DNA of 64,000 bases from Pseudomonadota bacterium (lineage in GTDB: Bacteria; Pseudomonadota; Alphaproteobacteria; Sphingomonadales; Sphingomonadaceae), in contig JAEWZX010000042.1 of NCBI GenBank assembly GCA_023394965.1, positions 248,001-312,000 of the forward strand. The letters run 5' to 3'. Made by a program: the position numbers and the translations under genes. Shown one piece after another: positions 28,131 to 36,776 of the stretch; within the stretch, counting starts at the first letter, position 1; every line of letters starts with the position of its first letter. Under the pieces are notes generated by a model. That model worked only from the letters and a program-made list of their open reading frames with translations, was not told the origin of the DNA and searched no databases.

Positions 28131-29121
28131 TGAGGAGCTGCGCCGCACGCGGAGCATGATAGGTCAGCACCCCACTGCACCCGGCACGCTTGAAGGCGAT
28201 AAGCTTTTCCATCAGCAGAGCGTCGCGGTCGCCCACACCGGCCGCAGCGCCGACTTCGATCAGCGCATATTCACCGCTCACCTGATAGGCATAGACGGGT
28301 ACGTGGAATGCCTGTTTCGCACGCCAGATAATGTCGAGATAGGCCAGCCCGGGCTTGACCATCACACTATCCGCGCCTTCCGCGATATCCAGCGCGATCT
28401 CCCGCATGGCTTCATCGCCATTGGCCGGGTCCATCTGATAGCTCTTCTTATTACCCTTCAGCAAGCCGCCAGACCCTACTGCGTCACGAAACGGACCATA
28501 AAAGGCCGAAGCATATTTCGCCGAATAAGCCATGATCTGGACATTGGGATGTCGGTTCATCTCCAGCGCCATGCGGATGGCCCGTACGCGGCCATCCATC
28601 ATATCCGATGGGGCGATGATATCGGCCCCTGCATCGGCCTGATTCACTGCCTGGTCGACCAGCACCGCTACCGTATCGTCATTGAGGACATAACCGTCAT
28701 CGTCCAGCAGCCCATCCTGCCCGTGAGTGGTGTAAGGATCGAGCGCGACATCGGTGAGAATGCCGATATCGCTGCCGCAGGCATCTCGCACGGCCTTGAT
28801 CGCGCGGCACATCAGATTGTCCGGATTGAGCGCCTCGGCCCCGTTGTCGCTGCGCCTGTCCGGCTGGGTGTTCGGGAACAAAGCTATGCAGGGTATGCCC
28901 AGATCGAGCGCCTGTTTAGCATTTGCCGCAATCCCGTCCACGGACCAACGCGACACACCGGGAAGACTTGCCACCGGCTCTTCCACGCCTTTCCCATCGG
29001 TTACGAAGAGCGGCCAGATGAGATCCGCCGATGTCAGCACCGTTTCGCGGTGCATCGCACGACTCCATCCGGTTGCACGGGTGCGGCGCATGCGGGTGTT
29101 GGGATAGCTTGCGTAAGTCAT
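28123..29121 (-). CDS. hemB: Delta-aminolevulinic acid dehydratase (porphobilinogen synthase) HemB
   Basis: A 332-residue enzyme joining two 5-aminolevulinates to porphobilinogen for haem. The two active-site lysines are in MAYSAKYASAFYGPF and SVMVKPGLAYLD. The zinc cysteine cluster of animal and E. coli enzymes is absent: the segment reads DVALDPYTTHGQDG, the aspartate-type magnesium version. The N-terminal arm MTYASYPNTRMRRTR is typical of alphaproteobacteria. It leads a leftward operon with the GNAT genes, with overlapping junctions. Confidence 0.95.
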   Translation of the reverse strand: MTYASYPNTRMRRTRATGWSRAMHRETVLTSADLIWPLFVTDGKGVEEPVASLPGVSRWSVDGIAANAKQALDLGIPCIALFPNTQPDRRSDNGAEALNPDNLMCRAIKAVRDACGSDIGILTDVALDPYTTHGQDGLLDDDGYVLNDDTVAVLVDQAVNQADAGADIIAPSDMMDGRVRAIRMALEMNRHPNVQIMAYSAKYASAFYGPFRDAVGSGGLLKGNKKSYQMDPANGDEAMREIALDIAEGADSVMVKPGLAYLDIIWRAKQAFHVPVYAYQVSGEYALIEVGAAAGVGDRDALLMEKLIAFKRAGCSGVLTYHAPRAAQLLNG

Positions 29122-29164
29122 ACGCGCGCTCTGCCGCAAGCACGCCCGCAGCGCAATCGCCGCG

Positions 29165-30742
29165 CTAGTTCTTCGGGGGTGCGAGCCGGTCGATTTCGCG
29201 GGCAGGCGCTTCGGAAGCCGCTTCAGACGCAGTCTGTTCGAGTTCGGCCAGGGCAGCGCCTGGCTCGACCGTTTTCATCTTCGTCAGCATGTCTTTGAAC
29301 CGCCGCAGTTCCGCCCCGGACAGCTGAGCCCGCGTAACATACTGAACCGAGGCCGGATCCACCGCCCGACCATTGCGATACATTTCGTAATGAAGATGGG
29401 CGCCAGTCGAAAGGCCGGTCGAACCGACATAGCCAATAACCTGTCCGCGCCGCACAGTCTGCCCGCTTTTCACTGCCATACGGCTCATATGGCAATAGCG
29501 CGTATCGATTCCGCCGCCATGGCGAAGCTTGACGGCATTGCCGCATCCGCCTGCCCGCCCTGCGGACAGAACGCGGCCATCGGTGACCGCAACGATCGGC
29601 TGGCCATGGCCGGCTTTGAAATCCAAGCCGGAATGCATGCGACGATAACCGAGAATCGGGTGGCGTCGCATGCCAAAGCGCGAACTCATCCGCCCGGGCA
29701 CCGGAGCCATAAGGCCGCCACGCTGCTCTCCGACGCCGGAAGCTTCGTAGAACTCCCCCTCCTTGCCCCACCGCATCAGCTGCACCGCCGGTTTATCGCC
29801 GCGATCAAGGCCCGCGTAGAGCAACTGTCCCGCCTGCCTTTCACCGGTGGCGGCACGCCGATGCGCGACGATGAAATCGAATGTGTCGCCAGAACGCACT
29901 TCCCGGTCAAGGTTGACATGCTGCCCCAGCGTTTTGAGATAAGCCTGAACGGCACTGGCCGGGGCACCTGCGGCACGGGCCGAGCGATACAGGCTGTTGC
30001 CCACCACGCCGCGAATGCGGAGTGGAGTGTCATCGACGCGGATAACCTTGCGCGTCAGCGATAGATCGCCCCCCTGATCCAGGCGACCAACATCCAGTTC
30101 AAGGTCGAACCGCGCACGGAAAGCTATCGATTGCAGCGGACGCGGTTGGCCCGGCGCAGTCCGGCGGCCGAGAATGATATCAAACTGTGTACCCGATTCA
30201 ATATCCGAGAGCGGGATGGCGCCGCCCACCAGCGCGGCAACACGGTCGGTATCGCCAACACCCAGGCCTGCCCGACGCAACATACGTTCGAAACTGTCGC
30301 CCTTTGCCAAGGTAGCGACCATTTCTACCGTCGGCCGCTCCGGCGCAGCAGCCAACGGTGTGACAAGGGCAGTTGCACCCATGTGCCGACCGCTATCTGC
30401 ACCCAGAGCGAGGGGGAGGATCATCTGACTGCGGAACTCATCGCGCACCGCGTCATCGATATAAGCCGGCGGAGCCGCTTCGAGCGGGGCAAAAGTGGGC
30501 CATAGCGCAAGGGCCACGCCAGTAAGGCCCACGAAGGTTCCGAGCCCCCGGAACCACCGCTTGCTACCGATTTCACTACCGAGATCCGGCGCCAGATCGA
30601 GCGTCGCGAGGCGCGCCGAGAGCCATTCCCGTGAATTCGAAAGGGAAAACGACGAGCTTGCACGTTCGCGCGCCTGCGCAGAGGCCGACGACGTCCGGCC
30701 CGGTTCAGCTAGGACCGTCTCTTCACTGCCATTATGGGACAT
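29165..30742 (-). CDS. M23 (LytM) metallopeptidase with cytoplasmic N-terminus
   Basis: A 525-residue membrane-anchored peptidase. About 65 cytoplasmic residues precede one membrane segment (about 66-84). A large periplasmic region with an OapA/LysM-like part (about 140-330) follows, then the M23 domain. Catalytic residues are present: H370/D374 in HSGLD, H418, and H449/H451 in AHLHYE. It should cut peptidoglycan cross-links. ATG 30742 is chosen because the longer frame adds 85 residues without support and runs into the divergent helicase promoter. It ends 43 bp before hemB. Confidence 0.9.
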   Translation of the reverse strand: MSHNGSEETVLAEPGRTSSASAQARERASSSFSLSNSREWLSARLATLDLAPDLGSEIGSKRWFRGLGTFVGLTGVALALWPTFAPLEAAPPAYIDDAVRDEFRSQMILPLALGADSGRHMGATALVTPLAAAPERPTVEMVATLAKGDSFERMLRRAGLGVGDTDRVAALVGGAIPLSDIESGTQFDIILGRRTAPGQPRPLQSIAFRARFDLELDVGRLDQGGDLSLTRKVIRVDDTPLRIRGVVGNSLYRSARAAGAPASAVQAYLKTLGQHVNLDREVRSGDTFDFIVAHRRAATGERQAGQLLYAGLDRGDKPAVQLMRWGKEGEFYEASGVGEQRGGLMAPVPGRMSSRFGMRRHPILGYRRMHSGLDFKAGHGQPIVAVTDGRVLSAGRAGGCGNAVKLRHGGGIDTRYCHMSRMAVKSGQTVRRGQVIGYVGSTGLSTGAHLHYEMYRNGRAVDPASVQYVTRAQLSGAELRRFKDMLTKMKTVEPGAALAELEQTASEAASEAPAREIDRLAPPKN

Positions 30743-30947
30743 ATACACGCTTGTCCCTCCACATTGGTCACCCGGCGCGTGTTTCGGTGCGACCCGAACC
30801 TGTTCACTGATCATTTGCCAGTTTTCTCTGACAAAACAAAGTAAAGGGCAGCTTAACATGCGACCACCGGACTCGGGATCGCGATGAATCGATGGTCTGG
30901 CACACCGCACGGTTGTACTTGCGCGCGCACGCTGCCACGTAGGCCAC

Positions 30948-33452
30948 GTGCAGGGTAGCGCGATCAAGGCGGTCCTCGGACCCACCAACACCGGCAAGAC
31001 TCATCTCGCGATCGAGCGCATGGCAGCGCATTCGAGCGGCTGCATGGGCTTTCCGCTTCGCCTGCTTGCGCGTGAGGTCTATGATCGGGTTCGGGCGATC
31101 AAGGGCGACGATGCCGTCGCGCTCATTACCGGCGAAGAGCGTATCGAACCCAAGGGTGCGCGCTATCTGTGCTGCACTGCCGAAGCAATGCCACGTGACG
31201 GGGCCGGAGCCGCTTTTGTTGCCCTGGACGAGGCGCAGATCGGTGCCGACCGGGAACGTGGGCATATCTTTACCGATCACCTGCTCAACACGCGCGGGCG
31301 CGAAGAAACCATGCTGCTGGGGGCGGCAACACTCGAACCCCTCGTCCGTCAGCTGATTCCAGAGGCCGAGATTTCCGATCGGCCACGTTTTTCTACTCTC
31401 ACTCATATCGGCCCGCGCAAGCTTTCACGGCTTCCGCCCAGAAGTGCTATCGTCGCCTTCAGTGCAGAGCAGGTCTATGGCGTTGCCGAAATGCTGCGCC
31501 GTTTCCGCGGCGGCGCTGCCGTGGTCATGGGCGCCCTTAGCCCGGAAACGCGCAACAAGCAGGTCGAGCTGTTTCAGAACGGCGACGTCGATTACATCGT
31601 CGCCACCGACGCGATCGGCATGGGGCTGAACCTTGACGTCAACCATGTGGCCTTTGCCGGTCTCTCCAAATTCGACGGCGTTAAGATGCGGCGCCTGTTT
31701 CCGGCAGAGATGGCACAGATCGCCGGGCGCGCCGGACGACACCAGCGCGATGGCACGTTCGGAACGCTCGCCGGCACAAGCAAGCACGGTACCCCGCCCG
31801 AGTTCACGGAAGAGGAAGTATATGCGATCGAAGAACATCGCTTCGCGCCTCTTACCCATCTCTTCTGGCGCGAGCCCGAGCCACGCTTTGATTCGCTTGG
31901 CACATTGATTTCGGATCTCGAAACGCCACCAAATGATCCCGTGCTACTCCTTGCACCCGAAACGATCGACCTCGCTACGCTCAAGCGGCTCGCAGACGAT
32001 CCAATTGGTGCGCAGGTTCAGGGCCCGGGGATGGTTCGCCGGTTCTGGGAAGCGTGTTCCCTGCCGGATTTCCGGCAGCGCGGGCCGGACGTACATGCCC
32101 GCTTCGTTGCACGGCTGTGGCAGGATCTGGCACAAGGCTATCTTGGTGCCGATTACGTCGCAGCGCGCATCAGCGAACTCGACAATATGTCCGGGGACAT
32201 CGATACGCTGCAGGGACGCATAGCCGCGATTCGCACTTGGGCGTATATCTGCCAGCGCCCAGACTGGGTGCTGGCGCGTGACGAAATGGCGTCACGCGCA
32301 CGGGGCGTTGAAGCCAAGTTGTCGGACGCACTTCATGCGCGGCTGACTGAAAGATTCGTAAACCGGAGGACAGCGATTCTGATGAAGTCGCTAGGACAGG
32401 ATGCAGGCATGTTGCCGATTGAGTTGAACGAGGCCGGCGAAGTGAGCGTGGAAGGCGAAGTGCTTGGCCATGTGGAAGGGCTACGCTTCGTGGTAGATCA
32501 GTCTGCGCGGCACGAAGACCGGCGGATGCTGCTGGCTGCAGCGGAGAAAGCCTTGCCTAAATTGCTGGGCGACAAAGCCTGTGCCTTGGCGGGTTCCGAC
32601 ATGGATGAGATTAAACTTTCGGCGGGCACAATCCGTTGGAAAGGACAGGTTCTGGCACGGCTTCGTCACCGTGACGGCACAGTTACTCCCTCAATGGAAC
32701 CCAGTCGTGAGGTGACCGCTCTTCCCGATCTGGCGCGCAGGCAGCTGATGGCAGCGCTCGAAGCGTGGCTGACAAAAAAGCTCGAACCGCTCCAGCCGCT
32801 TGAAAAGATGCACCAGGCCGCAAGCAATCCGGACGCTGGTTCGCAAGCCCGAGCTTTGCTGCTCAATCTGATTGCAGGTCATGGATACGTCACCCGCGAG
32901 AAAGCCGGCATCGAGTATCTGCCCAAGGAAATGCGACCGTTCCTGCGCAAGATCGGTGTAACCTTCGGGGCGCTCGATGTTTTTGCCCCACCTTTGCTCA
33001 AACCGGCGCCGCGCCAGTTGTTCAGCGCACTCGGTCTCGATCATCGGCCCTTGCAGGAAGCCATGCTGCCGGTTCTACCGGACACCAAGAAGCTGCCATC
33101 CGGCTATCGTCATGCTGGAAGTCAGGCCATTCGAATCGATCTTGCAGAAAAGATACTGCGGGCGGCGCACGAGACACGCTCCAAGGCGCAGACCAAGGAT
33201 CGCAGGCGCAAATTCGTCCTCGATTATGCGCTGCCGATATCCATTGGGCTTGAAGAAGGAAATATTTCCGGCCTGCTCGGCAATGCGGGTTTCCGCGTAC
33301 AGAAAGGCAAGCCCTTACCTGAAGGCCACTTCGGACCTCCCCGCCCCGATTTCTGGGATTGGCAGCCCTCCCGTCGCAAACAGGATCGCCAGCGGCGAGT
33401 CCAGCCCCGTGAAGGCAGTGCCTTCGCCGCCCTTGCCGATCTGGTCCGCTGA
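30948..33452 (+). CDS. SUV3-like superfamily 2 RNA/DNA helicase
   Basis: An 834-residue helicase. Motif I GPTNTGKTHLA is at residues 11-21, motif II is VALDEAQIGADRERGHIF, and the second RecA domain has VVMGALSPETRNKQVELF and MAQIAGRAGRHQRDGT with an arginine finger. A long C-terminal region of about 450 residues follows, ending in a basic tail. Related SUV3 proteins unwind RNA in the mitochondrial degradosome; bacterial relatives are little studied. The start is GTG at 30948. It is divergent from the M23 gene and is followed 13 bp later by an S4 protein. Confidence 0.88.
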   Translation: MQGSAIKAVLGPTNTGKTHLAIERMAAHSSGCMGFPLRLLAREVYDRVRAIKGDDAVALITGEERIEPKGARYLCCTAEAMPRDGAGAAFVALDEAQIGADRERGHIFTDHLLNTRGREETMLLGAATLEPLVRQLIPEAEISDRPRFSTLTHIGPRKLSRLPPRSAIVAFSAEQVYGVAEMLRRFRGGAAVVMGALSPETRNKQVELFQNGDVDYIVATDAIGMGLNLDVNHVAFAGLSKFDGVKMRRLFPAEMAQIAGRAGRHQRDGTFGTLAGTSKHGTPPEFTEEEVYAIEEHRFAPLTHLFWREPEPRFDSLGTLISDLETPPNDPVLLLAPETIDLATLKRLADDPIGAQVQGPGMVRRFWEACSLPDFRQRGPDVHARFVARLWQDLAQGYLGADYVAARISELDNMSGDIDTLQGRIAAIRTWAYICQRPDWVLARDEMASRARGVEAKLSDALHARLTERFVNRRTAILMKSLGQDAGMLPIELNEAGEVSVEGEVLGHVEGLRFVVDQSARHEDRRMLLAAAEKALPKLLGDKACALAGSDMDEIKLSAGTIRWKGQVLARLRHRDGTVTPSMEPSREVTALPDLARRQLMAALEAWLTKKLEPLQPLEKMHQAASNPDAGSQARALLLNLIAGHGYVTREKAGIEYLPKEMRPFLRKIGVTFGALDVFAPPLLKPAPRQLFSALGLDHRPLQEAMLPVLPDTKKLPSGYRHAGSQAIRIDLAEKILRAAHETRSKAQTKDRRRKFVLDYALPISIGLEEGNISGLLGNAGFRVQKGKPLPEGHFGPPRPDFWDWQPSRRKQDRQRRVQPREGSAFAALADLVR

Positions 33453-33465
33453 TGCAGAGGTCCGC

Positions 33466-33723
33466 GTGAGGATTGACCGGCTCCTGTGCCACCTGCGCTT
33501 TACCCGTACGCGCAGCGCGGCACATAAACTGGTCGATGAGGGTCACATTCGGCGCAATGGCGAACGAGTCACTCGCTGTTCGCGCGATATTGCCGAAGGG
33601 GATATACTCACCCTGCCAATCGGGAATTCGGTCAAACTCATCGAAATACTCTCGCTTCCGGAACGCCGAGGTCCCCCGCGCGAAGCACAGACCTGTTATC
33701 GGGAGCTTGACCCCAACGGATAA
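33466..33723 (+). CDS. S4-domain RNA-binding protein (Hsp15-like)
   Basis: An 85-residue protein that is nearly all S4 domain: RIDRLLCHLRFTRTRSAAHK, LVDEGHIRRNGERV, then GDILTLPIGNSVKLIEI. Hsp15-type proteins bind stalled 50S subunits carrying nascent chains; the exact role here is inferred. The GTG at 33466 is the only start that keeps the first S4 helix. It is 13 bp after the helicase stop, and this helicase-S4 order is common in alphaproteobacteria. Confidence 0.85.
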   Translation: MRIDRLLCHLRFTRTRSAAHKLVDEGHIRRNGERVTRCSRDIAEGDILTLPIGNSVKLIEILSLPERRGPPREAQTCYRELDPNG

Positions 33724-33774
33724 TCCGCCCTAGCAGCGCGAACTAGGAAAACAGTTCCAGGGATTACGCTAGAA

Positions 33775-34113
33775 ATGACCTATGTCGTCACCGACGCCTG
33801 CATCAAGTGCAAGTACACCGACTGTGTTGAGGTGTGTCCGGTCGATTGTTTCTACGAGGGCGAGAACATGCTCGTCATCAATCCCAGCGAATGTATCGAC
33901 TGCGGCGTTTGCGAGCCAGAGTGCCCCGCCGAAGCGATTCTCCCCGATACCGAGGACGGGCTGGAAAAATGGCTGGAGCTGAACACCAAGTTCAGCGCGG
34001 AATGGCCGAATATTACCCAGTCGAAAGAGCCGCCGGCCGATGCCGACGAGCACAAGGACGAAGAAGACAAGTACGACAAGTACTTCTCGGCCGAGCCCGG
34101 CGAAGGCGACTGA
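33775..34113 (+). CDS. fdxA: Seven-iron ferredoxin FdxA
   Basis: A 112-residue ferredoxin. The first cluster motif CIKCKYTDCVEVCPVDC provides ligands for the 3Fe-4S and 4Fe-4S centres, and the second, CIDCGVCEPECP, completes the 4Fe-4S site. The C-terminal extension of about 50 residues is acidic, as in FdxA of alphaproteobacteria. It carries low-potential electrons in the cytoplasm. A hairpin directly follows the stop, and carD is next. Confidence 0.95.
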   Translation: MTYVVTDACIKCKYTDCVEVCPVDCFYEGENMLVINPSECIDCGVCEPECPAEAILPDTEDGLEKWLELNTKFSAEWPNITQSKEPPADADEHKDEEDKYDKYFSAEPGEGD

Positions 34114-34118
34114 TCACC

Positions 34119-34136
34119 AAGCGGCACGGGCCGCTT
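34119..34136 (+). terminator. Hairpin after fdxA, possible terminator
   Basis: A perfect 7-bp stem AAGCGGC/GCCGCTT with the loop ACGG begins six bases after the fdxA stop. There is no T-run, so termination strength is uncertain; it may also protect the mRNA 3' end. Confidence 0.4.
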
Positions 34137-34160
34137 CCGCCTGGAAATTGCGCACAAACC

Positions 34161-34177
34161 AATTGCGATTCGCAATT
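34161..34177 (+). repeat. Perfect inverted repeat upstream of the carD promoter
   Basis: AATTGCGA and TCGCAATT flank a single T, giving 8-base arms with perfect symmetry. It ends where the weak -35 region of the carD promoter would be. This is the form of a dimeric regulator site; the regulator is not identified. Confidence 0.6.
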
Positions 34178-34207
34178 TTGTTGCGGCTGTGCTATATAAT
34201 GCAACAA
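34178..34207 (+). promoter_or_regulatory. carD promoter: TATAAT box inside a second inverted repeat
   Basis: A consensus -10, TATAAT, is at 34195-34200. No good -35 is present at 17 bp (GCAATT). The -10 lies inside an inverted repeat TTGTTGC (34178-34184) and GCAACAA (34201-34207) separated by 16 bases. This would give an RNA leader of about 160 nt before carD. Promoter call is from sequence only. Confidence 0.5.
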
Positions 34208-34366
34208 CCAAGCCGGTTTGCTCTTGGCTCGGTGAGATAATTGAAAGGGCACGCGCTTCCAGCAACGTCACAATCAGGTTTTCACTGCAGCCTCGCATGG
34301 GCTGCAGACGTACCTTTTTTGACGCTGTTCGCCTTTGCGCTGGGCCCCGACGAAAGGATAGATTGC

Positions 34367-34903
34367 ATGGCTAGCAAGCCTGATGCCTTCGACGTTGGCG
34401 ATTACGTTGTTTACCCCAAGCACGGCGTTGGCCGTGTCATCGAGCTCCAGAGCGAAGAAATCGCCGGAATGCAGCTCGATCTCTATGTTCTCCGCTTTGA
34501 AAAAGAACGCATGACTCTGCGCGTTCCGGTCAACAAGGTCGAATCGATCGGCATGCGGAAGCTTTCGAGTGATAAAACGCTCAAGGAAGCGATGGAAACG
34601 CTGAAGGGCAAGCCCAAGGTCAAGCGCACCATGTGGAGCCGCCGCGCGCAGGAATACGAAGCCAAAATCAATTCGGGCGAGATCGTCCTTATCGCAGAGG
34701 TCACACGCGACCTCTTCCGCCCAGACGACCAGCCGGAACAAAGCTATTCGGAACGGCAGATTTTCGAAGCCGCTTCAAGTCGGCTTGCACGGGAGCTGGC
34801 GGCGATGGAAAAGACCGACGAACCGACGGCGTTGGAAAAGATCCTCGACGTGCTGCGCGAACATGCACCCCAGTACTACGAGAACGCCGAAGACGCCGCC
34901 TGA
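34367..34903 (+). CDS. carD: CarD/CdnL family RNA polymerase-binding regulator
   Basis: A 178-residue regulator. The N-terminal RNA polymerase interaction domain (about 1-65) reads FDVGDYVVYPKHGVGRVIEL and EKERMTLRVPVNKVES. The C-terminal helical DNA-binding part has the conserved tryptophan in MWSRRAQEYEAKINSGE and continues to SSRLARELAAMEKTD. These proteins stabilise the open complex at rRNA and housekeeping promoters. ATG 34367 gives the standard N-terminus. A strong terminator follows; two inverted repeats mark its promoter. Confidence 0.93.
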   Translation: MASKPDAFDVGDYVVYPKHGVGRVIELQSEEIAGMQLDLYVLRFEKERMTLRVPVNKVESIGMRKLSSDKTLKEAMETLKGKPKVKRTMWSRRAQEYEAKINSGEIVLIAEVTRDLFRPDDQPEQSYSERQIFEAASSRLARELAAMEKTDEPTALEKILDVLREHAPQYYENAEDAA

Positions 34904-34935
34904 GCGCCTGAAAGTCATTTGATTACAAAGACAGA

Positions 34936-34963
34936 GGGGTGCCGCCTGGCACCCCCTTTTTTT
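34936..34963 (+). terminator. Intrinsic terminator after carD
   Basis: A perfect 8-bp stem GGGGTGCC/GGCACCCC with the loop GCCT is followed by one C and seven T. It begins 32 bp after the carD stop. Confidence 0.92.
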
Positions 34964-35008
34964 ATGGTACGCTCATTTCGGAGCGCCAATCCACGAAACG
35001 ATTACATT

Positions 35009-35029
35009 TGTCGACGAGTGTGCTCGACA
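35009..35029 (+). repeat. Inverted repeat upstream of the first GIN-domain gene
   Basis: TGTCGA (35009-35014) and TCGACA (35024-35029) are separated by nine bases, about 50 bp before the start at 35078. It could be an operator; six-base arms can also occur by chance. Confidence 0.35.
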
Positions 35030-35077
35030 CCCCAACATACCGCTGCGATCAAGAGGCTCGCCAATTGGAGACCTTTT

Positions 35078-35821
35078 ATGCTGCGTTTGCTTGTCGCTTC
35101 ATCGCTTTGCCTTGCCACTGCCATTGCTATACCCAGCGCGCCGGTCGAGGCGGGCCAAACACGGTATTCCCTGTTCGAGGAAAAAGGACAGGCGGTGGCC
35201 TCGACCTGGACTGCGACCAATCGCTTTTCCGCGCTGACATTGGCAAGTGGCGATTCCCTGACAGTACAGCGAGGCGAACGTTGGCAGATTCGCGCTAATG
35301 GCAGCCCCGCCGTTCTTGCGGATCTTCGCTTCCTAGTAGACGATGGGGAGATCGTGATCGGGCGTCGCAACCTGCGCGGCAAACACCAATCGGGAACCGC
35401 CCGGATTACGGTAACAGCCCCATCTCTGACTGGCGTCACTCTGGCGGGATCGGGCGATCTTGCAGTTGAGCAGCTAACCGGGGCCGCCGCTTCAGTAACT
35501 TTGGCTGGTTCCGGCACACTCCGTATCGTTCACCTTCAGGTTGACCACCTTACCTCGAAAATCGCCGGCTCGGGAAAGCTCACTGTCGCAGGCCATGCAG
35601 AGGATACACGCCTTGCCATCGCTGGAAGTGGCGACCTTTCTGGCGAGCATCTTACGGTTGGCGATGCAAAAATCACGATTGCCGGATCGGGCGATGCGCG
35701 ACTCCATGCGACCGGCGCTATCGAGTCTACCATCGTCGGTAGCGGCAATGTCTATGTTACCGGAACCAACGACTGCAGTTTAACCCGCAAGGGTTCTGGA
35801 CGGCTGATCTGCTTTAACTAA
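35078..35821 (+). CDS. Secreted GIN-domain (DUF2807) protein
   Basis: A 247-residue protein with signal peptide MLRLLVASSLCLATAIAIPS. The mature part carries the head-GIN domain, seen as repeated turns about 19-21 residues apart: LAGSGDL, LAGSGTL, IAGSGKL, IAGSGDL, IAGSGDA, IVGSGNV and KGSGRL. This is the pattern of a right-handed beta-helix and is probably a periplasmic adhesive or scaffolding fold; the function is unknown. ATG 35078 follows a TTGGAG site. The next gene encodes a lipoprotein paralogue. Confidence 0.88.
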   Translation: MLRLLVASSLCLATAIAIPSAPVEAGQTRYSLFEEKGQAVASTWTATNRFSALTLASGDSLTVQRGERWQIRANGSPAVLADLRFLVDDGEIVIGRRNLRGKHQSGTARITVTAPSLTGVTLAGSGDLAVEQLTGAAASVTLAGSGTLRIVHLQVDHLTSKIAGSGKLTVAGHAEDTRLAIAGSGDLSGEHLTVGDAKITIAGSGDARLHATGAIESTIVGSGNVYVTGTNDCSLTRKGSGRLICFN

Positions 35822-35877
35822 CGGTGTTTCAAGGCGCCATGCGCGCAAACATGCCGAGCACGTCCCCAGCAACAAGC

Positions 35878-35914
35878 TTGTCTCGACGCCAACACTGTAT
35901 TATATCACTAATAC
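35878..35914 (+). promoter_or_regulatory. Probable promoter with overlapping inverted repeat, second GIN gene
   Basis: TTGTCT (35878-35883) and TATATC (35901-35906) are 17 bp apart. The inverted repeat GTATTA (35897-35902) and TAATAC (35909-35914) covers the -10, so a bound protein could block it. Predicted only. Confidence 0.45.
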
Positions 35915-35942
35915 GGACTGCCGTTCTCAGAGGAATAGTACT

Positions 35943-36752
35943 ATGCTTCACCGGTTCTTCAGGCGCATCGCGCCGATCTCCGCCCTCGCAGGGGCTGTTC
36001 TCCTCGCTGGTTGCGACGGAATGAATGTCCAGTTTGGCGAGAGCGACGGTGTGCCTTTGGCCGAACTCGACACAAGCGGTACAGCACCCACGGAACTCGT
36101 GGTGGCTGGACCGGACACAGTTGTCGTCACCCGGGGCGACGAGCTGAATATCACCGTATCCGGAGACGACAAAGCAGTGAATGCCGTTCGCTTTTCATTG
36201 GAAGATGGTTCTCTCGGGATCAGCCGCGAGAAGGACAGTTGGAAAAAAAGTGGTGTCGCCACCATTCGGGTAACTATGCCCAGCCTCAAGGCCATGGTCC
36301 TCGCAGGAACGGGCAACATCGAAGCTGCTTCTATGTCCGGCAGAGCCGATGTAACCATCGCAGGATCGGGCACTGCCAAGGTGGCTCGTCTGGAAGCGGA
36401 AGAACTGGATCTCACCATTGCCGGCTCGGGTGACTTCGAAGCGGCCGGAGCTGTCGAGAAGCTGGACATAACGATCGCCGGATCCGGCCAGGCAAATATG
36501 GCCGGGCTGAAGGTCGGCAATGCTGATATCTCTGTTGCTGGTTCCGGCGACGCCGAGTTCGCATCCGACGGCAAAGTCGATGCAAGCATCATGGGTTCGG
36601 GAACGGTCACAGTAAATGGCCGTGCAGACTGTACCGTCAGCGCGATGGGATCCGGTAAACTCAATTGTCGGGATATCAGGTCTGCAACCGAAGCCCCCGC
36701 AGCTTCTTCGGCTCCGGAAGCGCCCGCCACAAAGGGGTCACCCGACGCCTGA
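35943..36752 (+). CDS. GIN-domain (DUF2807) lipoprotein
   Basis: A 269-residue lipoprotein: signal peptide with lipobox LLAGC at about residue 24, then DGMNVQF. The GIN domain again shows repeated turns: LAGTGNI, IAGSGTA, IAGSGDF, IAGSGQA, VAGSGDA, IMGSGTV and AMGSGKL. It ends in an Ala/Pro/Ser-rich linker-like tail of about 25 residues. It is a paralogue of the gene 121 bp upstream, but lipid-anchored rather than freely secreted. Function unknown. Confidence 0.9.
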   Translation: MLHRFFRRIAPISALAGAVLLAGCDGMNVQFGESDGVPLAELDTSGTAPTELVVAGPDTVVVTRGDELNITVSGDDKAVNAVRFSLEDGSLGISREKDSWKKSGVATIRVTMPSLKAMVLAGTGNIEAASMSGRADVTIAGSGTAKVARLEAEELDLTIAGSGDFEAAGAVEKLDITIAGSGQANMAGLKVGNADISVAGSGDAEFASDGKVDASIMGSGTVTVNGRADCTVSAMGSGKLNCRDIRSATEAPAASSAPEAPATKGSPDA

Positions 36753-36776
36753 GTTCATCGACTGATCAACAATTCT

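Noticed and set aside
27991..29298. 435-residue open frame on the plus strand
   Set aside because: It runs opposite hemB, whose active-site motifs and start are certain, and shows no domain pattern of its own.
30743..30997. N-terminal extension of the M23 peptidase frame
   Set aside because: The extra 85 residues overlap the divergent helicase start and have no signal or domain; ATG 30742 is preferred.
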